Assembly: GCF_022953055.1 (NCBI RefSeq)
Contig: NZ_JALJEJ010000005.1
Span: 237,871-301,870 of the forward strand
Direction: 5' to 3'
DNA: 64,000 nucleotides
Source: Mucilaginibacter straminoryzae
GTDB lineage: Bacteria > Bacteroidota > Bacteroidia > Sphingobacteriales > Sphingobacteriaceae
Positions 26,001-35,704 of this stretch are shown here, one piece after another. The stretch's first letter is position 1. Every line of letters starts with the position of its first letter. The position numbers and the translations under genes are program-made. The notes under the pieces were generated by a model. It made no database searches, had not been told where the DNA came from, and saw only the letters and a list, made by a program, of their open reading frames with translations.

Positions 26001-27181
26001 TAAAGCAAGTTATCGTACGGGTAGCGTTCGGTGTGTATCGCTATTACTTTATCGTACAGCAGCTTTCTGAACTCATCTACATTTTCTTTCTTCAAGGCAG
26101 AGATGAAAATTGCCGGGCTGTTATTAGCCGCCATCCAGCTATGCTTAAAGTCTTCAATGGTTAGCTGCTGCGCGGGATCTTCCGGGTGATGCGTTACCGG
26201 TTGATAAGCATCTATCTTGTTGAACACCGTGATTACCGGCTTGTCAATCGCGCCCAGGTCTTTCAGCGTTTCATTTACCGTACGGATCTGGTCTTCAAAG
26301 TTAGGATGCGAAACATCTACCACGTGTACCAGGATATCCGCTTCGCGTACCTCATCCAAAGTAGACTTAAAACACTCTACCAAATGGTGTGGTAGTTTAC
26401 GGATGAACCCTACGGTATCTGAAAGCAGGAAAGGCAGATTTTCTACCACCACCTTGCGTACAGTTGTATCCAACGTAGCAAATAACTTGTTCTCTGCAAA
26501 CACTTCCGACTTTGAGATCATGTTCATGATGGTAGATTTACCCACGTTGGTATATCCAACCAATGCTACACGAACTAACTGCTGGCGGTTTTTGCGCTGC
26601 GTCTCGTTCTGCCGGTCAATATGTTTTAGTTTTTCCTTTAGCAGGGAGATCTTGTTCAGGATCAAACGGCGGTCAGTCTCAATCTGCGACTCACCTGGTC
26701 CGCGCATCCCGATACCACCTTTCTGCCGTTCCAAGTGGGTCCATAATCTTGTCAATCGAGGCAACAGGTATTGCAACTGGGCCAGCTCTACCTGCGTTTT
26801 TGCCTGGGCTGTTTGCGCACGGCGCGCAAAAATATCCAGGATCAGGTTACTTCTATCCAATATCTTTACACCGATTTCTCTTTCGATATTCCGCAGTTGC
26901 GACGGCGATAATTCATCGTCAAACACCACCATATCAATTTCTTCGGCTTTTACATAATCGCGTATTTCTTCCAGTTTACCCGAACCTACAAATGTAGCTC
27001 TGTCTGGCCGCTGCATCTTCTGGGTAAAGTTTTTTACGGTGTCGCCCCCGGCGGTATCCACCAGAAACTCCAACTCTTCTAAATATTCGCGTTCCTGGGC
27101 ATCGGTCTCGTCAGGAGTGACGATACCCACCAAAACGGCTTTCTCCTGCTTCACAGCAGTATCATAAAACTTTTTTCTCAT
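25997..27181 (-). CDS. hflX: Ribosome-associated GTPase HflX
   Basis: GTPase that binds the 50S subunit and can split stalled 70S ribosomes after stress. The 394-residue protein has the glycine-rich HflX N-terminal domain (QRPDRATFVGSGKLEEIRDY), the linker signature GGIGMRGPGESQIETDRR, and the G domain with G1 VGYTNVGKSTIM, G3 DTVGFIRKLPHHL and G4 FNKID. It lacks the extended C-terminal domain seen in some species. It converges on the giant kinase gene with a 4-bp overlap and no terminator between. Confidence 0.95.
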   Translation of the reverse strand: MRKKFYDTAVKQEKAVLVGIVTPDETDAQEREYLEELEFLVDTAGGDTVKNFTQKMQRPDRATFVGSGKLEEIRDYVKAEEIDMVVFDDELSPSQLRNIEREIGVKILDRSNLILDIFARRAQTAQAKTQVELAQLQYLLPRLTRLWTHLERQKGGIGMRGPGESQIETDRRLILNKISLLKEKLKHIDRQNETQRKNRQQLVRVALVGYTNVGKSTIMNMISKSEVFAENKLFATLDTTVRKVVVENLPFLLSDTVGFIRKLPHHLVECFKSTLDEVREADILVHVVDVSHPNFEDQIRTVNETLKDLGAIDKPVITVFNKIDAYQPVTHHPEDPAQQLTIEDFKHSWMAANNSPAIFISALKKENVDEFRKLLYDKVIAIHTERYPYDNLLY

Positions 27182-27348
27182 TACTTTTTAAGGCGCAATA
27201 CAAATGCCAAGTTATAAAAAACAAGCAAATTGGCAGAAAAGTTACTTCAACCCGGTATGGAACTTAAGTTATTGATAACAAATCGGCATACCGGATTTTT
27301 GAATCAGCGAAGCTTCAATTAAATTAGAAGCCTGCAGCAGGAATAAAA

Positions 27349-28680
27349 TTGAAGAACCGCACGCCAAAATCTAACAAGCTCCGCGCTTTACAGCTGATAT
27401 TTATTGTATTCTTTACGGTGTCCGGAGGGCCTTATGGTCTGGAGTCACTGATTGCTTATGCGGGTACCCATGCCACGCTGCTTATCCTGCTAATTACACC
27501 GTTGTTATGGGACCTCCCGGCAATACTAACAGTGGCAGAGTTGAACAGTATGATGCCAGTAGAGGGCGGTTATTATGTTTGGGTTAAAAATGCGTTGGGC
27601 CTGCGCTGGGGTTTTTATGAAGGGTGGTGGACCTGGCTCTATACTTTTATCGACCTGGCCATTTACCCAGTAATGTTTGTGCAGTACGGCAGCTTTTTCT
27701 TCCCCTGGATGGCCACTTACCAAGTAATCGTTTGCCTGGTATTTGTCTGGGTAGCCGCGCTGATCAACATCCTAGGGATAGTGCAGGTAGGCCGTGCTTC
27801 CATGATCTTGAGCGTGGCAGTACTGGGCCCTTTCATTGTGCTGCTCATCGTCAGCCTGATGCACCATTCGCTGGCTGCACACTTGCCTGCGCCTTCGTTA
27901 AAGCGTCTACCGTTTCCATCTTTTTCCATGGCTTTATACACCGTGATGTGGAACTGCCTGGGATGGGATAACGTAACTACCTACGCGCAGGAAGTGGAAC
28001 GACCGGTTAAATCTTACTTATTATCCGTGTTTACGGCATTCGGCCTGGTGATGGTGGTTTATTTTGTAGTGATCCTGATTGCCCAGCAATCGGGCTTTAA
28101 CCCACAAACCCTATCAGACCAGCGCTTCCCCGCTTTGGGTGTTTTTATCGGCGGGCATTGGTTAGGTGTTCTGCTCGCTGCAGGTGGCATGGCCAGTGCA
28201 ATGGGTATTTATACCGCTGTGCTGCTTTCGGTTAGTCGCATCCCAAAAGTAATGGCAGATGATAAGCTGCTACCAGCGAAACTGAATAAACTAAACCGTT
28301 TCGGTACACCATATCTTTCGATATTGATCTGCTCACTGATAGTTAGCCTGATGATCCTATGGTCGTTCGACGAACTGCTGATCATCGACGTTACAGTTTA
28401 CGGCGCAGGCTTGTTCATGGAATACATCACCCTTATTGTGATGCGTATCCGGCAACCAGATCTACTCCGTCCGTTTAAAATACCGTTAAGGACAGGCTGG
28501 CTTTGCGTCTGTTTGATTATACCCACAGCCGTTTATGTGGTGGCTTTAGCAGGTGCATTAGCATCCGAAGAAAAGGCAATTATACCCGCTTTATTTGCTT
28601 TACTCACCCTTGCCACAGTAGAAATAGCATGGCAGGTTGTAAGGTTTTATAAACGTTTTAAGAACTCGCCTGTAGTATGA
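27349..28680 (+). CDS. APC-family amino acid permease
   Basis: A 443-residue inner-membrane transporter of the amino acid-polyamine-organocation superfamily with about 12 hydrophobic helices. The first helix contains the unwound motif GGPYGLESLIAYAG, then TVAELNSMMPVEGGYYVWV, and WNCLGWDNVTTYAQEVERPV, matching plant- and bacterial-type amino acid permeases. The substrate is not predictable. It starts at a TTG with a purine-rich stretch upstream (gcaggaat). There is no metabolic gene next to it; Ku follows after 63 bp. Confidence 0.85.
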   Translation: MKNRTPKSNKLRALQLIFIVFFTVSGGPYGLESLIAYAGTHATLLILLITPLLWDLPAILTVAELNSMMPVEGGYYVWVKNALGLRWGFYEGWWTWLYTFIDLAIYPVMFVQYGSFFFPWMATYQVIVCLVFVWVAALINILGIVQVGRASMILSVAVLGPFIVLLIVSLMHHSLAAHLPAPSLKRLPFPSFSMALYTVMWNCLGWDNVTTYAQEVERPVKSYLLSVFTAFGLVMVVYFVVILIAQQSGFNPQTLSDQRFPALGVFIGGHWLGVLLAAGGMASAMGIYTAVLLSVSRIPKVMADDKLLPAKLNKLNRFGTPYLSILICSLIVSLMILWSFDELLIIDVTVYGAGLFMEYITLIVMRIRQPDLLRPFKIPLRTGWLCVCLIIPTAVYVVALAGALASEEKAIIPALFALLTLATVEIAWQVVRFYKRFKNSPVV

Positions 28681-28743
28681 AATTACTACACTAAAACTGT
28701 TTCGGCATTTTCATAGTTATAGATAGGCTACAATGCACTATCT

Positions 28744-29511
28744 ATGAGATCGATATGGAAGGGCTCGATTGGATTCGGCCTTGTTAATATTCCCATTAAA
28801 CTGTATTCGGCCGTGCAAACCAGTTCTATTGACCTGGACATGCTGGATGGCCGCGACCATGCCCGCATCCGCTTTCAGCGGGTAAACGAAAATACCAAAA
28901 AAGAAGTGCCTTACGACAAGATTGTAAAAGGCTACAAAATGGACGATGGCAACTACGTGATCCTGGAGGATGCCGACTTTGAAGCAGCCAGTCCGGAAAA
29001 AACCCGTATGATCGAGATCGAAAGCTTTGTGCAAATGGACGAGGTAAACCCGATGTTCTACGAGACCTCGTACTATGCCGAACCCGAGCAAAAAAACAGC
29101 AAAGCTTACTCGCTGTTGGTACAAGCTTTAGAGAAAAGTAAAAAGGCAGGTCTTGCGCGCTTTGTGCTTCGCAGCGCAGAAAACCTGTGCATTATCCATC
29201 CGGAAAATGGCGTGTTAGTAGTCACCCGCATACGTTTTGGGCAGGATCTGCGCAGCAGCGACGAATTAACCGTGCCTAAAGATTCCAAACTGAGCAAAAA
29301 GGAACTGGATATGGGTCTGGCGCTGATTAATCAATACTCTGAGAAGTTCGACGTATCGAAATTTAAGAACGAATACACCGACGAGTTGATGAAGATCATC
29401 AAGGCGAAGGCAAAAGGTAAACGCCCAACCATTAAAAAGCTAAAACCTGTTAAAGAACCGGGTGATGACCTGTACGACCAATTGATGGCCAGCCTGAAGA
29501 AAGGAGCGTAA
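28744..29511 (+). CDS. ku: Non-homologous end-joining protein Ku
   Basis: Homodimeric DNA-end-binding ring that recruits LigD at double-strand breaks. The 255-residue protein opens with MRSIWKGSIGFGLVNIPIKL, the invariant Ku start, and contains MDEVNPMFYETSYYAEPEQ and LARFVLRSAENLCIIHPENG. The C-terminal tail is Lys-rich (KAKGKRPTIKKLKPVK), a usual DNA-binding extension. It is followed by ligD after 3 bp in the same operon. Confidence 0.95.
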   Translation: MRSIWKGSIGFGLVNIPIKLYSAVQTSSIDLDMLDGRDHARIRFQRVNENTKKEVPYDKIVKGYKMDDGNYVILEDADFEAASPEKTRMIEIESFVQMDEVNPMFYETSYYAEPEQKNSKAYSLLVQALEKSKKAGLARFVLRSAENLCIIHPENGVLVVTRIRFGQDLRSSDELTVPKDSKLSKKELDMGLALINQYSEKFDVSKFKNEYTDELMKIIKAKAKGKRPTIKKLKPVKEPGDDLYDQLMASLKKGA

Positions 29512-29514
29512 GGT

Positions 29515-32076
29515 ATGGGATTGAAAGAATACGAAAAGAAGCGCGATTTTAACAAAACATCAGAACCTAAAGGGGGTAAAGGCACCGGCAAAACATTGCG
29601 ATTTGTAATTCAACGGCACCATGCTTCACACTTACACTACGATTTCCGTTTAGAGTTAGACGGTGTTTTAAAAAGTTGGGCAGTGCCGAAAGGCCCTTCC
29701 ATGAACCCGAAGGACAAGCGACTGGCCATGATGGTAGAAGACCATCCTTATGATTACCGAACCTTTGAAGGACTGATTCCCCAGGGTGAATATGGTGGTG
29801 GCGTAGTGATTATCTGGGACGAAGGCACCTACGAGTCGCTTGCTGAAACCCGTGAAGACGATGTAAAAGCACTGCATGCCGGCTTACACAAAGGCGACCT
29901 GAAATTCAGGCTGCATGGCAAAATTTTACAAGGTGAGTTTGCCTTGGTCAAACTGCATTCAGACGAAAAATCCTGGTTGCTGATTAAGCATAAAGATGAG
30001 TTTGCAGTTAGCGATCCTTACAACAGCGAGGACTTCGTACCCGATAATATTAAGGAGCTGTTGAACAATAAGACAGAGAAAGTAAAAAAACTGCCGAAGC
30101 ATGAATCACCGGCTGAGGTTTACGATCATAGTGAACATGTTTCAGCCCCGGCGGAAACGCATGAGCCGGAGCCTGATTCCAAGCAAAATAACAGTAAGAA
30201 GACATCCGGTAAAAAGTACGAGCCAATGATGGCCAAGCTGGAAGCCAAACTATTTGAGGATCAAAACTGGTTTTACGAACATAAGCTGGATGGCTACCGG
30301 GCACTGGGTTATACCGGTAAGGAAGCCAAACTGATCTCGAGGAATAACATCGACTTCGGCGACAAGTACAAACAGGTGTTAGACGAGATAAAAACTATTG
30401 ACCGCCAAGCCGTATTAGACGGTGAAATAGTAGCTGAAGATAAAGAAGGCCGCGCAAGTTTCCAGGAGTTACAAAACTACCAGAACAGCGGTAAAAAGCT
30501 AAACCTGCGTTACCATGTGTTTGATCTGCTGATGCTGGATGGGCACGATGTCCGCTCGCTGGAATTATGGAAACGTAAAGAATTACTGAAAGCCCTGCTG
30601 GATTCATACCCTCAACTGAAGCAGTTGATCTACCACGACCATGTGGAAGGTAAAGGCGCCGCTCTGATGGAAACTGCCAAGGAAAAAGGCTGGGAAGGGA
30701 TTATCGGCAAGGATAAAACCAGCACTTATGAAAGCGGTAAACGTTCGGACAGGTGGCTGAAGTTCAAACTGCAGAATTCGCAGGAAGCGATTATCTGCGG
30801 TTTTACCAAACCAGAAGGCTCGCGGCGTTATTTCGGTTCGCTGGTGCTGGGTATCAGAGAAGGCGCGAACATCCGTTACGCCGGTAACTGCGGTACCGGG
30901 TTTAACGAAGCTTCACTGAAAGACTTGTATGAAAAAATGCAGCCCCTTGTGACCAAAGAGCGCACACTCGAAGAGAAAATCCATCAGCGCGGACCGGTTA
31001 CCTGGGTGAAGCCAAAATTGGTATGCGAAGTTTATTATAGTGAATGGACCGGCGACAGGCATCTGCGCCATCCCGTATTTAAAGGTTTACGAAACGATAA
31101 AGAACCAGAAAAAGTAGTGATAGAAACTCCGGAAACGCAACTGGCAGATGATGAAACGATAAAGATCGGCCGTAAAACCCTGAAGCTGACCAACCAGAAC
31201 AAGTTATGGTGGAAAGAAGAGGGTATTACCAAAGGTCAATTGATCCACTATTATAAGCAGGTGTCGGCGCAGATCATTCCCTTTATGAAAGACAAGCCTA
31301 TCTCTATGCGGCGCCAGCCCAACGGCATTGCAGACGAGGGTTTCTTCCAGAAAGATGTAGACCGGAAAATGATACCCGATTGGGTGCAAACTGAACCGCT
31401 CTATTCGGAAAGTATCCATAAAGACATTCAGTTCATCATCGGTAAAGATGAAGCTACTTTACTACTGCTGGCTAATTTAGGGTGCATTGAAATGAACCCC
31501 TGGTTAAGCTCGTACAAAAAGCCGGACCATCCCGATTTTCTGGTGATCGACCTTGATCCGCACGATGTACCTTTCAGCCAGACCATCGCTGCGGCACATA
31601 AAACTAAGGAGATCTTCAACCGCATGAATGTGGACTGCTATATTAAAACCTCGGGATCAAAAGGTTTGCATATTTACTGTTATGTGGGCGGCAAGTATAA
31701 TTACGATTTCATCCGGGTATTTGCAGAATATATTGCCACGATCATCCATGCAGAACTACCCGAATTTACCAGCATAGAACGTACGCCCGCCAAGCGGCCA
31801 AATAAGATCTATATCGACTTTCTGCAAAACCGCCGTGGACAAACCATTGCTGCGCCATATTCTGCCCGGCCTAAACCAGGTGCTACCGTGTCCGCACCAC
31901 TGCACTGGCACGAGGTGAATGAAAACCTGAAGATCTCCGACTTTACCATTTTCAACATGCCGGATCGTGTAAAACAGGTTGATGACCCCTGGAAGGATAT
32001 GATGAAGAAAAAGGCTGACCTGCAAAAGGCCTTGCAGCTTTTGAAACCGGATACGGTTCAGTTCAAAAAGAAATAA
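29515..32076 (+). CDS. ligD: DNA ligase D (phosphoesterase-ligase-polymerase)
   Basis: Multifunctional repair ligase that partners Ku. The 853 residues show three domains in the order PE-ligase-polymerase: the 3'-phosphoesterase (about 25-180; RFVIQRHHASHLHYDFRLEL, PKGPSMNPKDKRLAM), the ATP-dependent ligase (about 235-540; EHKLDGYRALGY with the adenylated Lys, VLDGEIVAED, EGIIGKDKTSTYESG) and the archaeo-eukaryotic primase-like polymerase (about 560-850; FLVIDLDPHDVPF with metal Asp residues, KTSGSKGLHIYCYV). All three centres look intact, so end processing, gap filling and sealing are in one chain. Confidence 0.95.
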   Translation: MGLKEYEKKRDFNKTSEPKGGKGTGKTLRFVIQRHHASHLHYDFRLELDGVLKSWAVPKGPSMNPKDKRLAMMVEDHPYDYRTFEGLIPQGEYGGGVVIIWDEGTYESLAETREDDVKALHAGLHKGDLKFRLHGKILQGEFALVKLHSDEKSWLLIKHKDEFAVSDPYNSEDFVPDNIKELLNNKTEKVKKLPKHESPAEVYDHSEHVSAPAETHEPEPDSKQNNSKKTSGKKYEPMMAKLEAKLFEDQNWFYEHKLDGYRALGYTGKEAKLISRNNIDFGDKYKQVLDEIKTIDRQAVLDGEIVAEDKEGRASFQELQNYQNSGKKLNLRYHVFDLLMLDGHDVRSLELWKRKELLKALLDSYPQLKQLIYHDHVEGKGAALMETAKEKGWEGIIGKDKTSTYESGKRSDRWLKFKLQNSQEAIICGFTKPEGSRRYFGSLVLGIREGANIRYAGNCGTGFNEASLKDLYEKMQPLVTKERTLEEKIHQRGPVTWVKPKLVCEVYYSEWTGDRHLRHPVFKGLRNDKEPEKVVIETPETQLADDETIKIGRKTLKLTNQNKLWWKEEGITKGQLIHYYKQVSAQIIPFMKDKPISMRRQPNGIADEGFFQKDVDRKMIPDWVQTEPLYSESIHKDIQFIIGKDEATLLLLANLGCIEMNPWLSSYKKPDHPDFLVIDLDPHDVPFSQTIAAAHKTKEIFNRMNVDCYIKTSGSKGLHIYCYVGGKYNYDFIRVFAEYIATIIHAELPEFTSIERTPAKRPNKIYIDFLQNRRGQTIAAPYSARPKPGATVSAPLHWHEVNENLKISDFTIFNMPDRVKQVDDPWKDMMKKKADLQKALQLLKPDTVQFKKK

Positions 32077-32148
32077 GCTATTTCTTAGAAAGAAATAAAA
32101 CCACTTTGATGCTATCGCGTTTAATTAATAACTAAAAAAATAAATGAA

Positions 32149-32700
32149 ATGGCAACTAAAACTAAAGCAAAAGAAGAAGAAAATGTAGCGACTGATGCTA
32201 ACGAGTCGGCCTTACAAGAACTGTTTATAGACGAACTTAAAGATATTTACTGGGCAGAGCAACACCTGAGCAAAGCATTAGCCAAGATGGCAAAAAACGC
32301 TACTTCAGATGAATTGCGCCAGGCTTTAGAAACGCATATGCAGGAAACCGAAGGCCAGATAGAGCGTTTGAAACAAGTGTTCGGTTCTATTGAAGAAAAA
32401 GCTTCAGCCAAAAAATGTGAGGCCATGGAAGGCCTGATCAAAGAAGGCGAAGAGATCATGAAAGACACCGAAAAAGGCAGCATCACCCGCGATGTCGGTA
32501 TTATTTCGGCGGCACAAAAAGCAGAGCACTATGAGATCGCTTCATATGGCACCTTGAAAACGCTGGCCACTACGCTTGGTTATACAGAAGCTGCTGAACT
32601 TCTGAACCAGACACTGGAAGAAGAAAAAAAGACCGACGGTCTGTTAACACAGCTGGCAGAAGGTAGCATCAATCCTTCGGCAAAGAACGAAGCGAAGTAA
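32149..32700 (+). CDS. YciF-like ferritin-fold protein (DUF892)
   Basis: A 183-residue helical protein of the DUF892/YciE-YciF family, which adopts a ferritin-like four-helix bundle and is linked to general stress. Characteristic are LQELFIDELKDIYWAEQHLS and AQKAEHYEIASYGTLKTLA, with Glu and His residues at positions suited to a di-iron site. It has a Lys-rich N-terminal tail. It lies 72 bp after ligD and has its own terminator; a stress link with the upstream repair genes is plausible but unproven. Confidence 0.85.
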   Translation: MATKTKAKEEENVATDANESALQELFIDELKDIYWAEQHLSKALAKMAKNATSDELRQALETHMQETEGQIERLKQVFGSIEEKASAKKCEAMEGLIKEGEEIMKDTEKGSITRDVGIISAAQKAEHYEIASYGTLKTLATTLGYTEAAELLNQTLEEEKKTDGLLTQLAEGSINPSAKNEAK

Positions 32701-32718
32701 CAATACGCATAGAAACGC

Positions 32719-32756
32719 AACCGTCTCAGTAGTATTATTGAGGCGGTTTTTTATTT
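32719..32756 (+). terminator. Terminator of the YciF-like gene
   Basis: Stem AACCGTCTCA / TGAGGCGGTT (one G-T pair) followed by a T-rich run. Confidence 0.75.
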
Positions 32757-32771
32757 CCGGTAACTTCAGAT

Positions 32772-33140
32772 TCAGATAAACTTACCGTCAATCCATTTCA
32801 GGTCTACTCCTGTTTCCTGCAAAGCCTTTGCTATTTCAGTATTAACAATAAGAGCGAGTTCGAATTTCTGGAAACGCACACAGGTTTCATATAAAGCTTC
32901 CGCCACGTTTAACGCTACATTAAAATCTCCCTTACTTAAAACCTTGAGGTTATACCGTCCGGATGTGTAAATACCAGAGAAATAGGCAGTAATATCAACG
33001 TTCAGTTGTTTGCAGATGTCTGTCAGCATGTAAATGTTAACAGGGTCGTCATCATCAAGCAAATCGAATAAGGTGTTTTCTAATTTTCTTACCAAAGCAA
33101 TAGTTGAAGCACCTTCTTCAATTTTCTTTCTAATTGACAT
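32772..33140 (-). CDS. Small cytoplasmic protein of unknown function
   Basis: A 122-residue protein without signal peptide or membrane segment, predicted mostly helical. It is acidic in the first half (FDLLDDDDPVNIYMLTDICK) and contains two short similar helical runs (FNVALNVAEALYETCVRFQK and ALIVNTEIAKALQETG). No family is recognised. It has good coding character, an ATG start and a clear gap on each side, so I believe it is a real gene. It diverges from nothing and converges on the YciF-like gene. Confidence 0.5.
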   Translation of the reverse strand: MSIRKKIEEGASTIALVRKLENTLFDLLDDDDPVNIYMLTDICKQLNVDITAYFSGIYTSGRYNLKVLSKGDFNVALNVAEALYETCVRFQKFELALIVNTEIAKALQETGVDLKWIDGKFI

Positions 33141-33304
33141 AGTTTAGTTATAATTAAAAAATAAAGATATAAAAACTCATGCATCTATAACGCGAAAATT
33201 TTCCTATTCACTAAAACGTTACCTTTTAATGAGGAATACAATAGGAACACAAGGCCGTTATTGCCGACTTTTTAACGTAATCACCGTGATTAGCTTTGCT
33301 GGAT

Positions 33305-34042
33305 TTAGTCCTGATTTTTTTGATGCAGATGCTTATGATAGTACCGTTTAATATGCACCCTTACTACATCGTAGATCAGCGCATATACAAGCAGCCCACA
33401 GGGGATAAAGAAAGCTCGGTAACGAAGTAACTGAAAAAGATAAGCCCCGGCCAATGCTCCGAGCATGAAGCAAAAGATAATCACCAGTCGTAACCGTATG
33501 CGGGGCATTAGCATTTTGCGTTCGGTACGCTTCAATTGTATTGCATGGGCGATATCAATGCCCAAGTCTGTAAATGTACCGGTAAGGTGGGTGGTCCGCA
33601 CTACAAAGCCTGATACTAAGGACACCAATGCATTCTGCATGCCCATGGCGAATAACAGGCCACCGGCCAGAAACGCCTTTTCAATAAAATAGCCATGATA
33701 GAAATGACCAAAGCTGGCTACCGAAAGCAAGATCAGCAGTTCTGCAGAGATAGGTATTACATACCCAAAACGATGGTTCTTTCCGATTATAGAAACCACT
33801 AAGGCAGACGTGAAAGCCCCGGCCAGGAATAGAAACATCCATAGGGCGATAATGGTAGCGTTCGGCCAATCGCGAAAAGCCAGCCTTTCAGCAAAAAGTG
33901 CAGCGTGGCCCGTTACGTTAGTAGTTAGTACGGCAAAAGCAAGGTACCCGGCAGCGTTAACAAAGCCTGCGGTAAGCCCCAGGAGTGAAGCCAGCAGGAA
34001 ATTGTGTTTGAAAGTTCTTTTATTACCCCAATGTCGCAGCAT
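33305..34042 (-). CDS. YoaK family (DUF1275) membrane protein
   Basis: A 245-residue integral membrane protein with about six helices. The DUF1275 signature is visible in LLGLTAGFVNAAGYLAFAVL, TNVTGHAALFAERLA and MGMQNALVSLVSG. The family is widespread and its transport role is not established. The C-terminus is basic (HIKRYYHKHLHQKNQD). Stand-alone gene. Confidence 0.85.
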   Translation of the reverse strand: MLRHWGNKRTFKHNFLLASLLGLTAGFVNAAGYLAFAVLTTNVTGHAALFAERLAFRDWPNATIIALWMFLFLAGAFTSALVVSIIGKNHRFGYVIPISAELLILLSVASFGHFYHGYFIEKAFLAGGLLFAMGMQNALVSLVSGFVVRTTHLTGTFTDLGIDIAHAIQLKRTERKMLMPRIRLRLVIIFCFMLGALAGAYLFQLLRYRAFFIPCGLLVYALIYDVVRVHIKRYYHKHLHQKNQD

Positions 34043-34153
34043 GATGCGGTTAACCTAAGCTGGGGCTAAATGTAATTTTCCTGGGGATTATTTAAAAATA
34101 GCGATGCGATAAATATGTTGAAAAGAACAAATAAGCGTATTTAAGTAAGATTA

Positions 34154-34942
34154 TTACCCGGAAATCGCCATGATGTAATCCATTTCACTGCTCCTGCTAT
34201 CTGCTATCAGTCGCTGATAAGGTTTTCCTGCAAGCCTAACCTGTTGCGCAGCAGATATGCCCTGCAGTTTTAACGCTAAAGGCTTAAAGTCGCTATGCTG
34301 ATGATCGAGGTATTGATAGGCCTGTTCAGAGATCAGCCAGTCGTTATTTACCTCCTTTGTTTTTGACTGCAACCTGGCAGCAATATTTACAGGCAGCCCC
34401 ATTACAGATAATTGCCTTTTAGCATCAAACTCCACTTCGCCAACAACCACATTTCCGGTATGTAGCCCAACGCCTATCTCCAAAGGATAACCACTGTTAA
34501 TGTTGGTGTAAGCGGCATTGAACCAGTTCATGGTTTCAAAAATCCGTTGTACGGCCTGGTACCCATCATTGATAGCTTTTTCAGCAGTTGTTGCCAAGCC
34601 AAACACGGCATAAAGGCTATCACCAGCTATTTCAACTACCCTGCCGTTAAAGCTATTAATGATCTGCGTGAACCCTTTAAACAACCATCTTACCAATTGG
34701 ATCACTTCATTAACAGGACGGGCTTCCATCAGGCCGGTAAAATTCCGGACATCTAAAAAAACAATGGCCAGCTCTTTCTCGACACTTCCGTTGGGCAAAC
34801 CCTCTATGGTCGTGCTGTTCTTTTTTAATAAGGCAAAAGATTCGGTCAGGTACTGACAACTATTGGTATCAGCCCAAACAGACGGCTGGGTTTCTTTATT
34901 TGCGAATGAAGAAAGTTTATGAGGATTTTCAGAGGTATTCAT
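34154..34942 (-). CDS. Class III adenylate/guanylate cyclase domain protein
   Basis: A 262-residue soluble protein with a single class III nucleotide cyclase domain (about 55-215). ELAIVFLDVRNFTGLMEAR and GDSLYAVFG hold the two metal-binding Asp residues; GVGLHTGNVVVGEVEF and LSVMGLPVNIAARLQSK complete the catalytic core. The Asp often found after VMG in adenylate cyclases is Leu here, so substrate choice cannot be stated. There is no sensor or transmembrane domain; the C-terminal 45 residues are unassigned. Activity would require homodimerisation. Confidence 0.8.
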   Translation of the reverse strand: MNTSENPHKLSSFANKETQPSVWADTNSCQYLTESFALLKKNSTTIEGLPNGSVEKELAIVFLDVRNFTGLMEARPVNEVIQLVRWLFKGFTQIINSFNGRVVEIAGDSLYAVFGLATTAEKAINDGYQAVQRIFETMNWFNAAYTNINSGYPLEIGVGLHTGNVVVGEVEFDAKRQLSVMGLPVNIAARLQSKTKEVNNDWLISEQAYQYLDHQHSDFKPLALKLQGISAAQQVRLAGKPYQRLIADSRSSEMDYIMAISG

Positions 34943-35111
34943 ATTGTGCGTGTTGTGTTTAAGTAGACAGACGCAAAGCTTTGAAAAACATTTTAATCAA
35001 ACGATTAATTAAATTGATGTGAAAATAAGATGACAACATTTAAAGATTGTGATGACAAAGGCTTTATCGGTAAAAGCAACGAAATGGATTTTATAAACTG
35101 AAATTAGTTTC

Positions 35112-35119
35112 TATATTTG
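35112..35119 (+). promoter_or_regulatory. Bacteroidota -7 box of tRNA-Asp
   Basis: TATATTTG matches TAnnTTTG; TTTT lies 19 bases upstream at the -33 position. Transcription would begin about 10 nt before the mature tRNA. Confidence 0.6.
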
Positions 35120-35134
35120 CAGTCCCAAACGGGA

Positions 35135-35208
35135 GGAGTGGTAGTTCAGCTGGTTAGAATACATGCCTGTCACGCATGGGGTCGCGGGTTCGAGTCCCGT
35201 CCATTCCG
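35135..35208 (+). tRNA. tRNA-Asp (GTC)
   Basis: A full cloverleaf can be folded by eye. The acceptor GGAGTGG pairs with CCATTCC (one G-T), the anticodon stem is CATGC/GCATG with loop CTGTCAC and anticodon GTC at 35169-35171, and the T-arm is CGGGTTCGAGTCCCG. The discriminator is G; CCA is not encoded. The 3' end is the core of the att repeat described below. Confidence 0.95.
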
Positions 35209-35211
35209 CTA
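35193..35211 (+). repeat. att-like direct repeat, copy 1 (attL)
   Basis: The 19-base agtcccgtccattccgcta at the 3' end of tRNA-Asp recurs exactly at 43595-43613 and with three mismatches over 20 positions at 44218-44237. A tRNA 3' end repeated downstream is the standard footprint of site-specific integration. Confidence 0.75.
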
Positions 35212-35223
35212 GAAATGATTAAA

Positions 35224-35250
35224 AACCTGTAAGTCGCTGACTTACAGGTT
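35224..35250 (+). terminator. Terminator after tRNA-Asp
   Basis: Perfect 12-bp stem AACCTGTAAGTC / GACTTACAGGTT with loop GCT, then a run of T. Confidence 0.85.
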
Positions 35251-35260
35251 TTTTTTATTT

Positions 35261-35704
35261 CTGACTGATGGGACTCGAACCCAATTGTCAAATCCTGTCA
35301 AATACACTCAAATAAGCATATTTTAGACCGAAATGGTCTTTGGTCGCACCGTTGAAACTTTTTAAAAGGGTGCCAAATCGGGTACCATTTTATTATGCCG
35401 ATTAATGTCTTCAATTCCAGCTTGTTGGCAGCTATCCTACGGACCTTTGGGTCAACGGTAAGGACCGTGCGTTTGGATGCGAATATCGCAGGTATATTTT
35501 TTAAGAACCTGGTCACCAATGCAGCTGATCCGGCTAAATCGAACAGTGACCAGAGCTTACCGGCGCTTCCGCGCGTAAATATGCCAGCCCCCGATAAATA
35601 ACAGCAATCATGAATTTCATAAGTATGGTTGTACTAGTGATTTTAATAATCATAATAATCACATGATATTGAGGGGCAAATAATCGAATTTTGCAAAGCG
35701 TTTT
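35261..35704. other. Gene-free left junction of the island
   Basis: It holds an inverted copy of the tRNA T-arm (gggactcgaaccc, 35270-35282), a paired motif gggtgccaaatcgggtacca (35368-35387) and a cctacggacctttgggtc block near 35438, all repeated at the other junction. Short open frames here show no family match. A hydrophobic 18-codon frame (35610-35666, MNFISMVVLVILIIIIIT) is the only other notable item and may be chance. Confidence 0.5.

Noticed and set aside
35298..35601. Short frames in the left island junction as an integrase fragment
   Set aside because: No catalytic Arg/His/Tyr motif of tyrosine recombinases is visible and the two junction copies drift without keeping the frame.
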